Shown: positions 10,142 through 18,957, counted from the stretch's first letter. The stretch: DNA of 36,677 nucleotides from CAYVUI01 sp964454745 (GCA_964454745.1 CAYVUI010000033.1:1-36677); one strand, 5' to 3'. The notes: a model not told the origin generated them from the sequence alone. Numbers and translations are program-made.

Positions 10142-11441
10142 GATTGTCTTCCTTACCATGATTACATTTGATGACTGATTTGTGCAGGAAAAATGTGATC
10201 ATGAACGTAACCATACCCATGACCAGGAACATCTGCGAAGGGGAAAGATTTAGCTTGAGAAACAACATGTTGACCGGGCTCGACAGCAGCATGCCGATAA
10301 AATCCAGGTAGCTTGAGGCGGCTATGAGTTTGCCGCGGCTCTGTGCTTCCGCGCGAACCTGGATGAAACTTGCCAGCGGGATCATGAAAATCCCCCCGGC
10401 AATGCCCAGGCCGATCATGTTACATATCATAAAGGCTTTGGCATATGGAACATGTTGCACCACACCCGAGGCCGTCATGAAAAGTCCCATCAAGGTCAGG
10501 CTCTGCCAGGTAGAATTGAAAAAATGCCCGTTTCGACTCAGCAGTGAGCTTAGATACGCACCTATCGCGATACCAACCAGGCCCATTGCCACGAGGATAC
10601 TTGTAAATTTTTCGCCCCATCCCATTTGCTCAACACCCAGTGGATTTAGTATAAGAATCTGCAGGCTGCCCAGTGCCCAAAAATAGGCCTTGGCGAAAAT
10701 TGCAGTCGTCATTTCCCGATCTGTACGTAGGGAAAACAGGATTTTTGCGGAATGCCACGGACCGGACCAGGGAAAAGGTGCCTTCGTTTCTGCGGCTTTG
10801 AACTGCGGAACCCCGAAACTAAGGAGCAGGCCAATGACTGCGACAAAAAGCAAAATAAATGCCGCATAGACACCACTGCTTGGAAATATGGGAATTTGTG
10901 TTTCCGGGTCCTGAACCACGCCGGCATAGGCAATGCCAGAAAGGATCGCGCAGGTACTGATCATGCGGATGATCCCATTGGCCCGGACGACATAGGACGG
11001 CGGGTACAGTTCCGGAATGGTCCCGTTCATGGCGGGGCTGAAAATGGCGGATTGGGTGGCCATAATCACAAGGGTGACGATCAGCAGGGGCCATTGCAGG
11101 GTCATAATCCCTACGGCAGCGAAGATCATTGCGATCAGTTCGAGGATTTTGGAGCTGATGACGACGGTGCGTTTGGAAAATTTATCCGCGATCCAGCCCG
11201 CATACGCCCCAAACAGGATAAACGGAAGTGTGAATGCCAGCATGGCAATCGGCTGGAGGTATTTCCCGCCGGCGACGACAGCAAGCAGAAGGGCGGTCTG
11301 ACGGAAAAAGTTGTCGTTAAATACTCCCATGAAGTAAGTGGCCCCCATGAAGGCGAACTTTGCCCTGGCCGAGCGAATCAGTGTCCGTTCGGCAGTTCCG
11401 GTCGTATTAGCCTGTGATTGCGAATTTTCCGTATTTTCCAA
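10134..11441 (-). CDS. lplT: LplT-like lysophospholipid transporter (MFS)
   Basis: A 12-helix major facilitator of about 435 residues. The first helix carries G-V-F-N-D-N-F-F, characteristic of LplT and LplT-like MFS members. LplT flips lyso-phospholipids across the inner membrane to feed Aas, and here the gene directly precedes and overlaps the Aas-like gene, the same pairing as in Enterobacteria. The start is uncertain: the frame opens at a TTG (11441) that abuts a GGGAG directly, leaving no spacer, and the next ATG lies about 31 codons in, just before the first helix. The hydrophilic N-terminus (ENTENSQSQ) would be cytoplasmic. Upstream, 11442-11716 holds the promoter region shared with the divergent ATPase gene. 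Confidence 0.85.
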   Translation of the reverse strand: MENTENSQSQANTTGTAERTLIRSARAKFAFMGATYFMGVFNDNFFRQTALLLAVVAGGKYLQPIAMLAFTLPFILFGAYAGWIADKFSKRTVVISSKILELIAMIFAAVGIMTLQWPLLIVTLVIMATQSAIFSPAMNGTIPELYPPSYVVRANGIIRMISTCAILSGIAYAGVVQDPETQIPIFPSSGVYAAFILLFVAVIGLLLSFGVPQFKAAETKAPFPWSGPWHSAKILFSLRTDREMTTAIFAKAYFWALGSLQILILNPLGVEQMGWGEKFTSILVAMGLVGIAIGAYLSSLLSRNGHFFNSTWQSLTLMGLFMTASGVVQHVPYAKAFMICNMIGLGIAGGIFMIPLASFIQVRAEAQSRGKLIAASSYLDFIGMLLSSPVNMLFLKLNLSPSQMFLVMGMVTFMITFFLHKSVIKCNHGKEDNHV

Positions 11442-11716
11442 CTCCCTTGATCCGCCCTGTATTCAATTTTTTTGAATTATACTCATTTTTGCTTTGTTCG
11501 TCATGTCAATATATGGAACGTCTGTATAATGTATATATGTGAACATGTTAAGATGTGCAAGTGAAAAATGAAATTATTTTGGATTTTTCTCATATCGAAT
11601 AGAGAACTCAACTTTTTTCTGGACATTTCTGCGCGGTACGGGTAGGTTTATAAATGGTGGAAATTCCCAAATAAGGAATACAGAATTTGTAACCCAAGTA
11701 AAAAATGAGGCTGGAA
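11442..11716. promoter_or_regulatory. Divergent intergenic region between lplT-like and ycf46-like genes
   Basis: AT-rich sequence between two genes that point away from each other, so it must hold both promoters. On the minus strand GAGTATAAT is a good extended -10, although a TTGACA upstream of it is 22 bases away, too far for a standard pair. An inverted repeat (ATTCAA at 11461-11466, TTGAAT at 11472-11477) lies just upstream of the lplT-like start. A TATAAT also occurs on the plus strand near 11527. I do not assign exact transcription starts. Confidence 0.4.
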
Positions 11717-13204
11717 ATGAACGATTTGCAAAATATCGCAAGCACGATCAATGCGGAAAATCCCCTGATTTTGATCCAAACCCTTGAAGAAGAATATGCC
11801 ATTGAGACCGTAAGATCAGCGGCACTGTCTTTGAAAAGAGACCTGCAGATCTGGTCAGCGGGCTACGGGGTTCGCACCGGCTACCTCGAAGATGAACCTG
11901 CAGAAGTGGATACAGAAGAGGCGGTGACCGGCCTGTGTCATTTTGCAACCGCTCAGAATAATCCCGTCTGTGTAGCCCTCGATATGATCCCGCACTTGAA
12001 AAAAGACCTGAATCTGCGGATCTTTCGCGACTGCCTCAAGAAGATCACTAAACGCCGCGGCACACTCATTCTGATCGACAGTACCCAGGACATTCCGCAT
12101 GTTATCAAGGATTATGCAAAAACTGTTCCGCTTTCTCTTCCGGATGAGAAGGAAATTGAGGATATCCTTGTCTACACCCTTCGGAGAATTCATCGGAAAA
12201 AACCGATTGAAATGGGGTTTTCCAAAAAGGGAATCAAGGCGGTAATTCGCAACCTCAGGGGGCTCAACCGAAGGCAGATCGAGCTGCTGATCCGTGAGGC
12301 CGTGGTCGATGACCGTAAATTTGATGAAGAGGACATCAACAACATCCTGGCCGGCAAACGCAAAATGCTCCAGAAGGGCGGCCTGCTGCAGTTTATCCAG
12401 ACCCCGCTGACGCTAAACGAAATCGGCGGTATGACCAACCTGAAACAATGGCTCAAGCAGCGTAAGAATATCTTCAGTGAAGACCGCAACGCCTACGGCC
12501 TGACACCTCCCAAGGGCGTTTTGATGCTGGGTGTGCAGGGTGCCGGAAAGAGCCTTTGTGCCAAGGCGGTCGCCACGGCATGGCAGCTTCCGCTGCTTCG
12601 GATGGACCCCGGGGCCTTGTTCTCGAAGTACATCGGAGAATCTGAGGCCAACCTGCATACGGCACTTGAACAGGTCGAGCAAATGTCACCTTCGATTCTC
12701 TGGATTGATGAAATTGAAAAAGCTTTCGCCTCGGCTGCCGCGCAAAGCTCGGACGGTGGACTTTCCAAACGCATGTTCGGCACGCTTTTAACCTGGATGC
12801 AGGACCATGAGGAACCTGTATTTATCATCGCAACGGCCAATGACATCGAGGCCCTTCCGCCGGAGCTGCTGCGAAAAGGACGTTTTGATGAGATTTTCTT
12901 CGTCGGTCTGCCTAAAACCGGTGTGCGTAAGATCATTTTCAAGATTCACCTGAAAAAACGAAGCCAGGACCCCGCACAATTTGATCTAAACGAACTGGCC
13001 CGTGCCAGCGAGGGTTTCAGCGGGGCGGAAATCGAACAGGCCATTATTGCCTCCCTCTACAAGGCTTATGCGGATAAGCGGAAAATGACACAGGAGGATA
13101 TCCTTGAAACGCTCAGGACCAGTCCGCCGCTTTCGGTGACTATGCGGGAGAAGATCGAGGCGCTTTACCGATGGGCCGAGGGACGCTGCGTACCGGCAGA
13201 TTAA
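11717..13204 (+). CDS. ycf46: Ycf46-type AAA ATPase
   Basis: A 495-residue AAA protein. The N-terminal half (about 1-220) resembles the Ycf46 N-domain (ENPLILIQTLEE near residue 14), followed by an AAA module with Walker A G272-VQGAGK278-S279, Walker B I-L-W-I-D331-E332, a sensor-like I-A-T-A-N and a G-R-F-D-E arginine-finger region, then the small helical lid. Length and architecture match cyanobacterial and chloroplast Ycf46, which has been linked to carbon use in cyanobacteria; its role elsewhere is unknown. There is no signal peptide or membrane segment, so it should be cytoplasmic. The ATG at 11717 is preferred over the in-frame ATG at 11705, because GAGG lies six bases before 11717 and nothing useful precedes 11705. 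It stands alone, with no operon partner. Confidence 0.85.
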   Translation: MNDLQNIASTINAENPLILIQTLEEEYAIETVRSAALSLKRDLQIWSAGYGVRTGYLEDEPAEVDTEEAVTGLCHFATAQNNPVCVALDMIPHLKKDLNLRIFRDCLKKITKRRGTLILIDSTQDIPHVIKDYAKTVPLSLPDEKEIEDILVYTLRRIHRKKPIEMGFSKKGIKAVIRNLRGLNRRQIELLIREAVVDDRKFDEEDINNILAGKRKMLQKGGLLQFIQTPLTLNEIGGMTNLKQWLKQRKNIFSEDRNAYGLTPPKGVLMLGVQGAGKSLCAKAVATAWQLPLLRMDPGALFSKYIGESEANLHTALEQVEQMSPSILWIDEIEKAFASAAAQSSDGGLSKRMFGTLLTWMQDHEEPVFIIATANDIEALPPELLRKGRFDEIFFVGLPKTGVRKIIFKIHLKKRSQDPAQFDLNELARASEGFSGAEIEQAIIASLYKAYADKRKMTQEDILETLRTSPPLSVTMREKIEALYRWAEGRCVPAD

Positions 13205-13455
13205 AAAGCGATATACTTTCCTCACGGCTCTATTTCTCATGCCGTGCTAAGAAATGATGGGGGAACGACTTACGTGCTGCAGCAGCAATTTTTTATATCT
13301 GCAAGGGGGCGCCATGGAAATAGGTACCTGTATTGGGATCATGCGGATTTTCGTCCCCACCGTGACTGCATTTGATTTCGCTCTACTTTGAATGCACAAA
13401 AGGGAGTAAGTGCTTTTGTTTACTATAGATATAGAAAAATAATAAATAAATATTG
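13205..13455. other. Non-coding gap before the beta-helix gene
   Basis: No coding sequence is supported here. A CACGGC/GCCGTG inverted repeat (13223-13228 and 13241-13246, 12-base loop) follows the ATPase stop and could be a weak terminator, although no T run comes after it. The stretch becomes AT-rich toward 13440, just before the repeated operator-like element. Confidence 0.4.
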
Positions 13456-13520
13456 CGCAAAATGGGGGTAGGTGTCCGCAAAATGGAGTTGATTGACACC
13501 CGTTAAAAATGTATTATGAA
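13456..13520 (+). promoter_or_regulatory. Promoter with paired 21-bp-spaced direct repeats (copy 1)
   Basis: CGCAAAATGG occurs at 13456-13465 and again, identical, at 13477-13486, exactly 21 bp apart start to start (two helical turns). The second copy runs into GAGTTGATTGACA, whose TTGACA (13493-13498) is a perfect -35, with TATGAA (13515-13520) as a possible -10 after a 16-base spacer. The same arrangement recurs before the gene at 18150. Tandem half-sites two turns apart touching the -35 are the usual layout of AraC-family activator sites. The binding protein is not known; the XylR-type regulator at 24523-25701 is the candidate. Confidence 0.6.
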
Positions 13521-13576
13521 GTTGTTATTATAGATTTTGCTGCCGAAAATCAGTCCCCAAAGCATTGGAGAAAAGG

Positions 13577-16500
13577 ATGAGAAAGCCGTTTTTAGGCATC
13601 ATAACCGCATTATTGATCTGTTCCGCTTGCTGTGCTCAATACATCCCGGGTGTCACCGCGACATCGAATCATCCTGCTTTTAACGCCGCCAGTTCCCCGG
13701 ATGAAATGGTCAACGAGAGTTTCTGGATTGATGATACACACCAGTGCAACGGCTACGGCGGCGGGATGTATATGAGCTTGGGATATTACATGTTCACCAA
13801 TCCCGCTCAGTTCGGCAATGATCTCCCGCATTACATTGTTGACAATGAATGGCAGGTTTTTGATCTCTACCTCGAATTTGACCTCGGCGGCTCCTATTCG
13901 CTTAATAAGATATATATCTGGAACGGCGGGCAGAATACAGAACCCCTGCGAGGTTTTCGAAAAGTCGACATTATGGTTTCAGGCAATGGCGGGGCTACGT
14001 ACGAGCTTTGGAATACGGTACTTCTCAACAGCACATTCGAATTGAATCCGGGGCTCGCAGCAAACGAATACTTTGGCCCGACGGATATCCTGAACCTTGG
14101 CGGAATCACGGCGGATCATGTCCGAATCGTTGCGTATCCCGATTACGACGGCGGCAGTTACCGGCTGGACAGCACCCCGGAAAATCCATGGGACGGTGTG
14201 ACACATTACCAGATCAGCGAAATCAAGTTTACCGGAATCCAAAGCGTCGTGAGCAGCAATCCTGCGGATGGCGCGGTGGCAAGCCCGGACACGATGCTAA
14301 GCTGGACGGATATCGGCGCGGATGCTTACGATGTCTATCTCTGCACAGACCGCGATGCAGTTGAACAGGCCAATGACCCGGATATCTATCCCGGCAGGGG
14401 GCGCCATTATGCCGCAAAATGCAATCCGCTGTTTCTTGAAGAAGGCCGGACCTATTACTGGCGGGTTGATCCGGTCGAAAATGGTACTGCCTCACCGGGG
14501 CCGATCTGGACGTTTACGGTAGGCAGTTATATTGACAGTTCTCATATTACCGCCAGCGCATTGACCACGTTTTCAACCTCTTACCCATCCAGGACGATCG
14601 ACGGTTCCGGCATGCAGGGGCCGCTGCACGAGAACTCCGGGCATGGAGCCAATATGTGGATGTCTAGCGGGGGCAGCGGGCAAGAGTGGATCCAGTATGA
14701 TTTCGACCAGATCTATACATTCGATAAAATGTATATATGGAACTACAGCCAGTTTCCATGCTGTCCCGGACGGACTATAAAAAATGTTACCGTATATCTT
14801 CACAATGGGGCCTCCTGGGTGAATGTCGGCGATTTTACCCTGACCCAGCCGCCGGGAACCGATCTTTTCGAAATTACAGATGTAATCGATCTCCAGGGGC
14901 TTTCGGGAAACAAGGTCCGTATCATCAGTTGGTCTGTCGCAGAGGGGGGAAGTTATGGCGAAAATCACCGAGGGCTGGCCGAAGTACGGTTTACGACTTC
15001 CATGCCAAAGGCAAATCATCCGACGTATGTGCAAGACCAGCAGGACTATACCCTGCAATGGGTCGCCGGTGACGGGGCAGTTACTCACCAGGTATACTTT
15101 GGTACGGATGCCTCGGCGGTAGCCGCGGCCGGCCCCGGCTCTCCGGAATACCTCGGCTTCTCGACAGAGCCGCAATTTACACTGCCTGCGCCGAATCAGG
15201 CTGTTAGATATTACTGCCGCGTGGATGAAGCAGGTGCTTTGGGAACGGCGGTCGGGGATGTCTGGGAACTGGAACCGGATTACAAGCCGGCTTTTTATGT
15301 TGATCCCGACGGAAGCGATTCCAATGACGGAAGCTGCGCATCGCCGTTTGCTACTATTGAAAAGGCCCGTGATGCTGTTGTCGCTCTTCAGTCTCAAAAA
15401 GTTTTACCGCAAGAGGAGATCGTTATTTACCTCTGCGACGGGGAATATCTCCGAACCGATCCGCTGCTTCTGACTAAGGACCATTCCGGTACAAATAAGG
15501 CACCCATTGTGTACCGAGCCTGCCCGGGCCAGGAGCCCCGGATCATTGGCGGGAAACGGCTCGATCCGTCATGGTTTACTACGGTTGAAAGCGATTCACC
15601 CGTCTGGGCCCGTCTGGATTCAGCCGCCCGCGGCAACCTGATGCAGGCGGATTTGGCTGCTCATGGCATCACAGACTACGGCATCTTCCGGGACGGCCAG
15701 GGCTACGGCCGCGGCCTGGTCTCGCATATGGAGCTGTTCTTTAACCGGCAGCGGATGGAACTGGGACGCTGGCCCAATGCCGCAGCACCCGGAACCAGTG
15801 CCTATGATAATGGCGAAGATTTTGCCCAGGTGGCTGCGGAACTCAGTGATATGGCCTTTCAGTACAGCGGCACACGTCCTTCGCGGTGGACCCAGGCGTC
15901 TGATCCCCTGGTTTTTGGACACTGGCAATGGGCCTGGGCGGACCGGTACCTGAAACTTGTCGGTATCAATACAGACAGTAAAATTTTGTACGTAGACTGG
16001 GGAACCGGATTCGGCAGCAATGTTCCCCAGCAGGACCACCCCTGGTATGCCCTGAACCTGCTCGAAGAGATTGATGTGCCCGGTGAGTGGTATATGGATC
16101 GCAGCAGCGGAATCCTGTATTTCTGGCCGCCGGAGTCGCTTACCGGCAGTGAGATGTATGTGTCCATGCTGGGCGAAGAGGGCGCAGGCACGGATCGTTT
16201 GGGTAAGGCTGTGATCGAAATGGAAGATACATCCTATATTACACTCGACGGTCTGATCATTGAGATATGCCGTTACGATGGAGTCAAGATCAAAGGCGGC
16301 CATCACAATGTAGTGAAAAACTGCACGATTCGCAATACCGGTTCTGTCGGTGTGGATATCGTTGGCGGCCACCATAACGGGGTGTCCGGCTCTTATCTGC
16401 ATGACTTGAGCAACCGTGGGATATCCCTCTTTGGCGGCGACCGTTATACACTGACTCCCTGTTACAACTATGCCCATAATAACTACATCCATGATTTCAG

Positions 16501-17845
16501 TGCCTGGTGCCGGACCTACAGCCCTGCGATTCAGACCTGTGGGGATGGGAGCCTTGTCAGCCATAACGTGATCCATTCAGCGGCGCAAAGCGCAATTATG
16601 GGCGGCGGCTGGTATCGAGAGTTTGGAAAGCCGACGAATTGCATCTATGAATATAACGAGATTTATGATGTATGCCGTGACGCGGATGATTCCGGGGCGA
16701 CTTCATGGGCCTGGGGCTGGAATAACCAGGGGCAGATTTTCCGGTATAATTTTGTCCATGATATTCACAGCCGCTGGGGTGTCTGGGGCGTACGCGAGCA
16801 TGGTGTCCACGGCAGCTACCAAGACGGATGCAACAGCAGCTTCCACTACTACGGCAACATTTGGTATGATATTGATAACCGTGGTATCGTTTTCAATGGC
16901 GGCAGGGACAATACGGTCGATAACAACATTTTCGTGAAAGTGGGCCATGTCCCGCTTCGAACCCTGCCGGCCTGCGGAGCGATTGCCAGCAACCGTTCCT
17001 GCACGACGTCGATTGATGAAACCCCGGGCAGTGCGATGAACTTTCTCGAACAGCTGCTGGATGTGAATTACCTTTCACCCCCGTGGAGTAAGGCATTCCC
17101 CAATTTAACAACGATTCCGGGCAGTTATGATGATCCGGCGTTCCCTGCGGCCAAAGAACCCGTGGGCAACAAGTTGTATCGAACCATCGGTTACGATAAT
17201 GGGTTGTTTACCGAAGACGGCCCGTGGCCGGGCGATGTATTTGCACTGTTCTGGGACATCCAGGACAACATTGAAGACCAGGATCCCCTGTTTGTCGATG
17301 AGGCAAACCTGGACATGAATCTGTTGCCCACTTCGCCGGTGTATTCAATTCCCGGCTGGCAGGATATTCCCTTTGACGACATCGGAACGATTCCCGCTTC
17401 TCCGCTTGTGCAGATGCGGTGGACACCCGGCGGAATCCAGGTCAGCGGCCGATTGGAGCCTTACAGTTCCATCAGCCAGGTCCAAGTTGTGGAAACAGGC
17501 CAGGATGCCTCGATGTACGTGCAAAAACTGCAAAACGGCAGCTTCAGCGGGACGATTCCTGCCAGCGTGGTATCGTCACCGACTGTGACCCTTCAGGTTG
17601 TCGGCCAGGACCCTCAAGAGGATACATCGCCCGCGGGGTTGAGCAATACCGTAGGCTTTTGCCTGGCGGATATTACCGCGGATGGAACCGTTGATTTTGA
17701 CGACCTCAATGAACTGGTCTACAGTTGGTTTGATTATCAGTGCCAGGCCGGCGGGCCGGACAAAAGCGATTTAAATGGTGATTTCCGGATCGACTTCGAA
17801 GACTTTTCTCTTTTCAGTGAACTCTGGCGATTTGATTTCAATTGA
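13577..17845 (+). CDS. Large secreted right-handed beta-helix protein (GH141-like) with discoidin and dockerin-like domains
   Basis: About 1422 residues, exported by an N-terminal signal (RKPFLGIITALLIC). Order: discoidin-like domain with the shared Y-I-P-G-V-T-A-T start (about 20-225); fibronectin-like domain (230-320) ending in Y-Y-W-R-V-D; second F5/8-type domain (320-485); second fibronectin-like domain (485-570); Y-V-D-P-D-G-S-D-S-N-D-G at about 574 opening a right-handed parallel beta-helix to about 1270, including G-E-W-Y-M-D-R-S-S-G-I-L-Y-F-W-P-P, a block I associate with GH141-like enzymes; a beta sandwich; and a dockerin-like tail with two calcium loops (about 1360-1422). GH141 includes fucosidase and xylanase activities, so a glycan substrate is likely but not identified. 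The ATG at 13577 has GGAG six bases upstream; an upstream TTG (13565) is less likely. It is first of three neighbours sharing the N-terminal domain. Confidence 0.8.
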   Translation: MRKPFLGIITALLICSACCAQYIPGVTATSNHPAFNAASSPDEMVNESFWIDDTHQCNGYGGGMYMSLGYYMFTNPAQFGNDLPHYIVDNEWQVFDLYLEFDLGGSYSLNKIYIWNGGQNTEPLRGFRKVDIMVSGNGGATYELWNTVLLNSTFELNPGLAANEYFGPTDILNLGGITADHVRIVAYPDYDGGSYRLDSTPENPWDGVTHYQISEIKFTGIQSVVSSNPADGAVASPDTMLSWTDIGADAYDVYLCTDRDAVEQANDPDIYPGRGRHYAAKCNPLFLEEGRTYYWRVDPVENGTASPGPIWTFTVGSYIDSSHITASALTTFSTSYPSRTIDGSGMQGPLHENSGHGANMWMSSGGSGQEWIQYDFDQIYTFDKMYIWNYSQFPCCPGRTIKNVTVYLHNGASWVNVGDFTLTQPPGTDLFEITDVIDLQGLSGNKVRIISWSVAEGGSYGENHRGLAEVRFTTSMPKANHPTYVQDQQDYTLQWVAGDGAVTHQVYFGTDASAVAAAGPGSPEYLGFSTEPQFTLPAPNQAVRYYCRVDEAGALGTAVGDVWELEPDYKPAFYVDPDGSDSNDGSCASPFATIEKARDAVVALQSQKVLPQEEIVIYLCDGEYLRTDPLLLTKDHSGTNKAPIVYRACPGQEPRIIGGKRLDPSWFTTVESDSPVWARLDSAARGNLMQADLAAHGITDYGIFRDGQGYGRGLVSHMELFFNRQRMELGRWPNAAAPGTSAYDNGEDFAQVAAELSDMAFQYSGTRPSRWTQASDPLVFGHWQWAWADRYLKLVGINTDSKILYVDWGTGFGSNVPQQDHPWYALNLLEEIDVPGEWYMDRSSGILYFWPPESLTGSEMYVSMLGEEGAGTDRLGKAVIEMEDTSYITLDGLIIEICRYDGVKIKGGHHNVVKNCTIRNTGSVGVDIVGGHHNGVSGSYLHDLSNRGISLFGGDRYTLTPCYNYAHNNYIHDFSAWCRTYSPAIQTCGDGSLVSHNVIHSAAQSAIMGGGWYREFGKPTNCIYEYNEIYDVCRDADDSGATSWAWGWNNQGQIFRYNFVHDIHSRWGVWGVREHGVHGSYQDGCNSSFHYYGNIWYDIDNRGIVFNGGRDNTVDNNIFVKVGHVPLRTLPACGAIASNRSCTTSIDETPGSAMNFLEQLLDVNYLSPPWSKAFPNLTTIPGSYDDPAFPAAKEPVGNKLYRTIGYDNGLFTEDGPWPGDVFALFWDIQDNIEDQDPLFVDEANLDMNLLPTSPVYSIPGWQDIPFDDIGTIPASPLVQMRWTPGGIQVSGRLEPYSSISQVQVVETGQDASMYVQKLQNGSFSGTIPASVVSSPTVTLQVVGQDPQEDTSPAGLSNTVGFCLADITADGTVDFDDLNELVYSWFDYQCQAGGPDKSDLNGDFRIDFEDFSLFSELWRFDFN

Positions 17846-17940
17846 GTTTTTGGGCATTAAAGGCTGTTATTGGCGTGAAAGTAAGGAATTTATGACAAAA
17901 AAGCCCGATAATATCAGTGACATTGGTAATTGTAATTCTG

Positions 17941-18007
17941 CGCATAATGGGGCGCGTTATTCGCAAAGTGGAGTTGATTGGTAATGCGTTTTTTAGTTTA
18001 ATATACT
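17941..18007 (+). promoter_or_regulatory. Promoter with paired 21-bp-spaced direct repeats (copy 2)
   Basis: CGCATAATGG (17941-17950) and CGCAAAGTGG (17962-17971) lie exactly 21 bp apart, as in the copy at 13456, and the second copy is again followed by AGTTGATTG. A -35 TTGGTA (17978-17983) and a -10 TATACT (18002-18007) sit 18 bases apart directly downstream. Between 17846 and 17940 I see no gene and no convincing terminator for the preceding gene. Confidence 0.6.
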
Positions 18008-18026
18008 TATGAATAAAAGTAATTTG

Positions 18027-18111
18027 CTTTTTCTCAAGAGGGCTCTGAGAAAAGGTTTGGAAAATTGAAAGAGGATTTTGAATTGTTTTTCGGTTTCGTA
18101 AGGGCCGAAAA
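18027..18111 (+). promoter_or_regulatory. Structured 5' leader of the PEP-CTERM gene
   Basis: Between the predicted promoter and the ribosome site are two hairpins: TTTTCTCA (18029-18036) with TGAGAAAA (18046-18053), and TTTTCGG (18087-18093) with CCGAAAA (18105-18111). Neither is followed by a T run, so they are not typical terminators; they might protect the message or affect translation. No known riboswitch class is recognised. Confidence 0.35.
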
Positions 18112-18149
18112 GATCAAAAAATTGTTTTACTTTTATTGGAGGTAAGGAA

Positions 18150-18875
18150 ATGAAGAAGACTCTTTTGGTTTGTTTGTTGGTAATGTGTATGGCGGGTATT
18201 GTGTCCGCAAATTACATTGCAGGTGTCACCGCGTCTGCAACATCATATTATGCTGCGGGAACCGAACCGGAGCAGATGGTCAATGATTCCTGGATGAACC
18301 TGACCGAGTACACCCACCTGGCCAATGCAGGCGGTGCCGGTCAGTATTTGAGTGCCGGGTATTACATGTTTGTGAATCCGGGTCAGTTTGGTAATGACCT
18401 TCCTCATTACTGGGATGGCGCGGCATGGACTCCGTGGGAATTGAATATTGACTTTAATCTAGGCGGTTCGTATGACCTTGCCGAGATGCAGATCTGGAAC
18501 GGCGCACAGCCGGCTTCACAAACACGCGCATTAAAGAAGGTTGATATTCTTACCTCAGACGATGGTGGAGCAACCTACGATTTGTGGAATACGGTTATTC
18601 TGAGCAATCCAGTAAATGACCTTGGTCTCGTTGATGGCGATTGGTATGCCGCGCAAGATATTCTTGACCTGACCGGAATTACCGCGGACCACGTTCGCAT
18701 CAGTTGCTATCCTTCCTGGGAAGAGGGCACCTACTGGGTTGACCCGGCTGTGGCCAATCCCTGGGATGGCGCTGTTTACTACCAGGTAGCGGAAGTGAAA
18801 TTCACAGAGGTACCGGAGCCCGTTACGTTTGCATTGCTCGCTCTGGGCGGTCTTGCGATTCGCCGCAGGCAATAA
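18150..18875 (+). CDS. Exported single-domain discoidin-like protein with PEP-CTERM sorting signal
   Basis: A 241-residue protein: signal peptide (KKTLLVCLLVMCMAGIVSA), one discoidin-like domain (about 22-215), then V-P-E-P-V-T followed by a hydrophobic helix and R-R-R-Q at the very end. That tail is the PEP-CTERM signal recognised by exosortase-type transpeptidases, which cut it and pass the protein on toward the surface or biofilm matrix. The domain is the same family as the N-terminal domain of the genes at 13577 and 20605 (shared G-Y-Y-M-F, G-Q-F-G-N-D-L-P-H-Y, D-H-V-R-I and N-P-W-D-G), but more diverged. The start is well supported by GGAGG seven bases upstream. No exosortase gene is in the window. 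It could bind glycans like other F5/8 domains; this is inference. Confidence 0.85.
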   Translation: MKKTLLVCLLVMCMAGIVSANYIAGVTASATSYYAAGTEPEQMVNDSWMNLTEYTHLANAGGAGQYLSAGYYMFVNPGQFGNDLPHYWDGAAWTPWELNIDFNLGGSYDLAEMQIWNGAQPASQTRALKKVDILTSDDGGATYDLWNTVILSNPVNDLGLVDGDWYAAQDILDLTGITADHVRISCYPSWEEGTYWVDPAVANPWDGAVYYQVAEVKFTEVPEPVTFALLALGGLAIRRRQ

Positions 18876-18926
18876 GATGTAATGCTCAATTGCTTGCAGA
18901 GTCTGTTTAAAAAGTTAAAAGGAAAA

Positions 18927-18957
18927 ATGCTGGGCCGCTTGTAAGGCGGCTCAGCAT
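18927..18957 (+). terminator. Hairpin after the PEP-CTERM gene
   Basis: ATGCTGGGCCGC (18927-18938) pairs with GCGGCTCAGCAT (18946-18957), 12 pairs including one G-T, with a 7-base loop. It lies 51 bases past the stop. The T run after it is short (ATCTTT), so termination is probable but not textbook. Confidence 0.6.

Noticed and set aside
13456..13490. Sigma-54 type promoter in the repeat element
   Set aside because: The GG and GC pairs of a -24/-12 promoter are not found at the required spacing, while a sigma-70-like -35/-10 follows.
14573..15397. 274-codon minus-strand open frame inside the beta-helix gene
   Set aside because: Covers the second discoidin and fibronectin-like domains in antisense; no motif of its own.
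15620..16576. 318-codon minus-strand open frame inside the beta-helix gene
   Set aside because: Antisense to recognisable beta-helix repeats, with no ribosome site or domain; an effect of codon bias.
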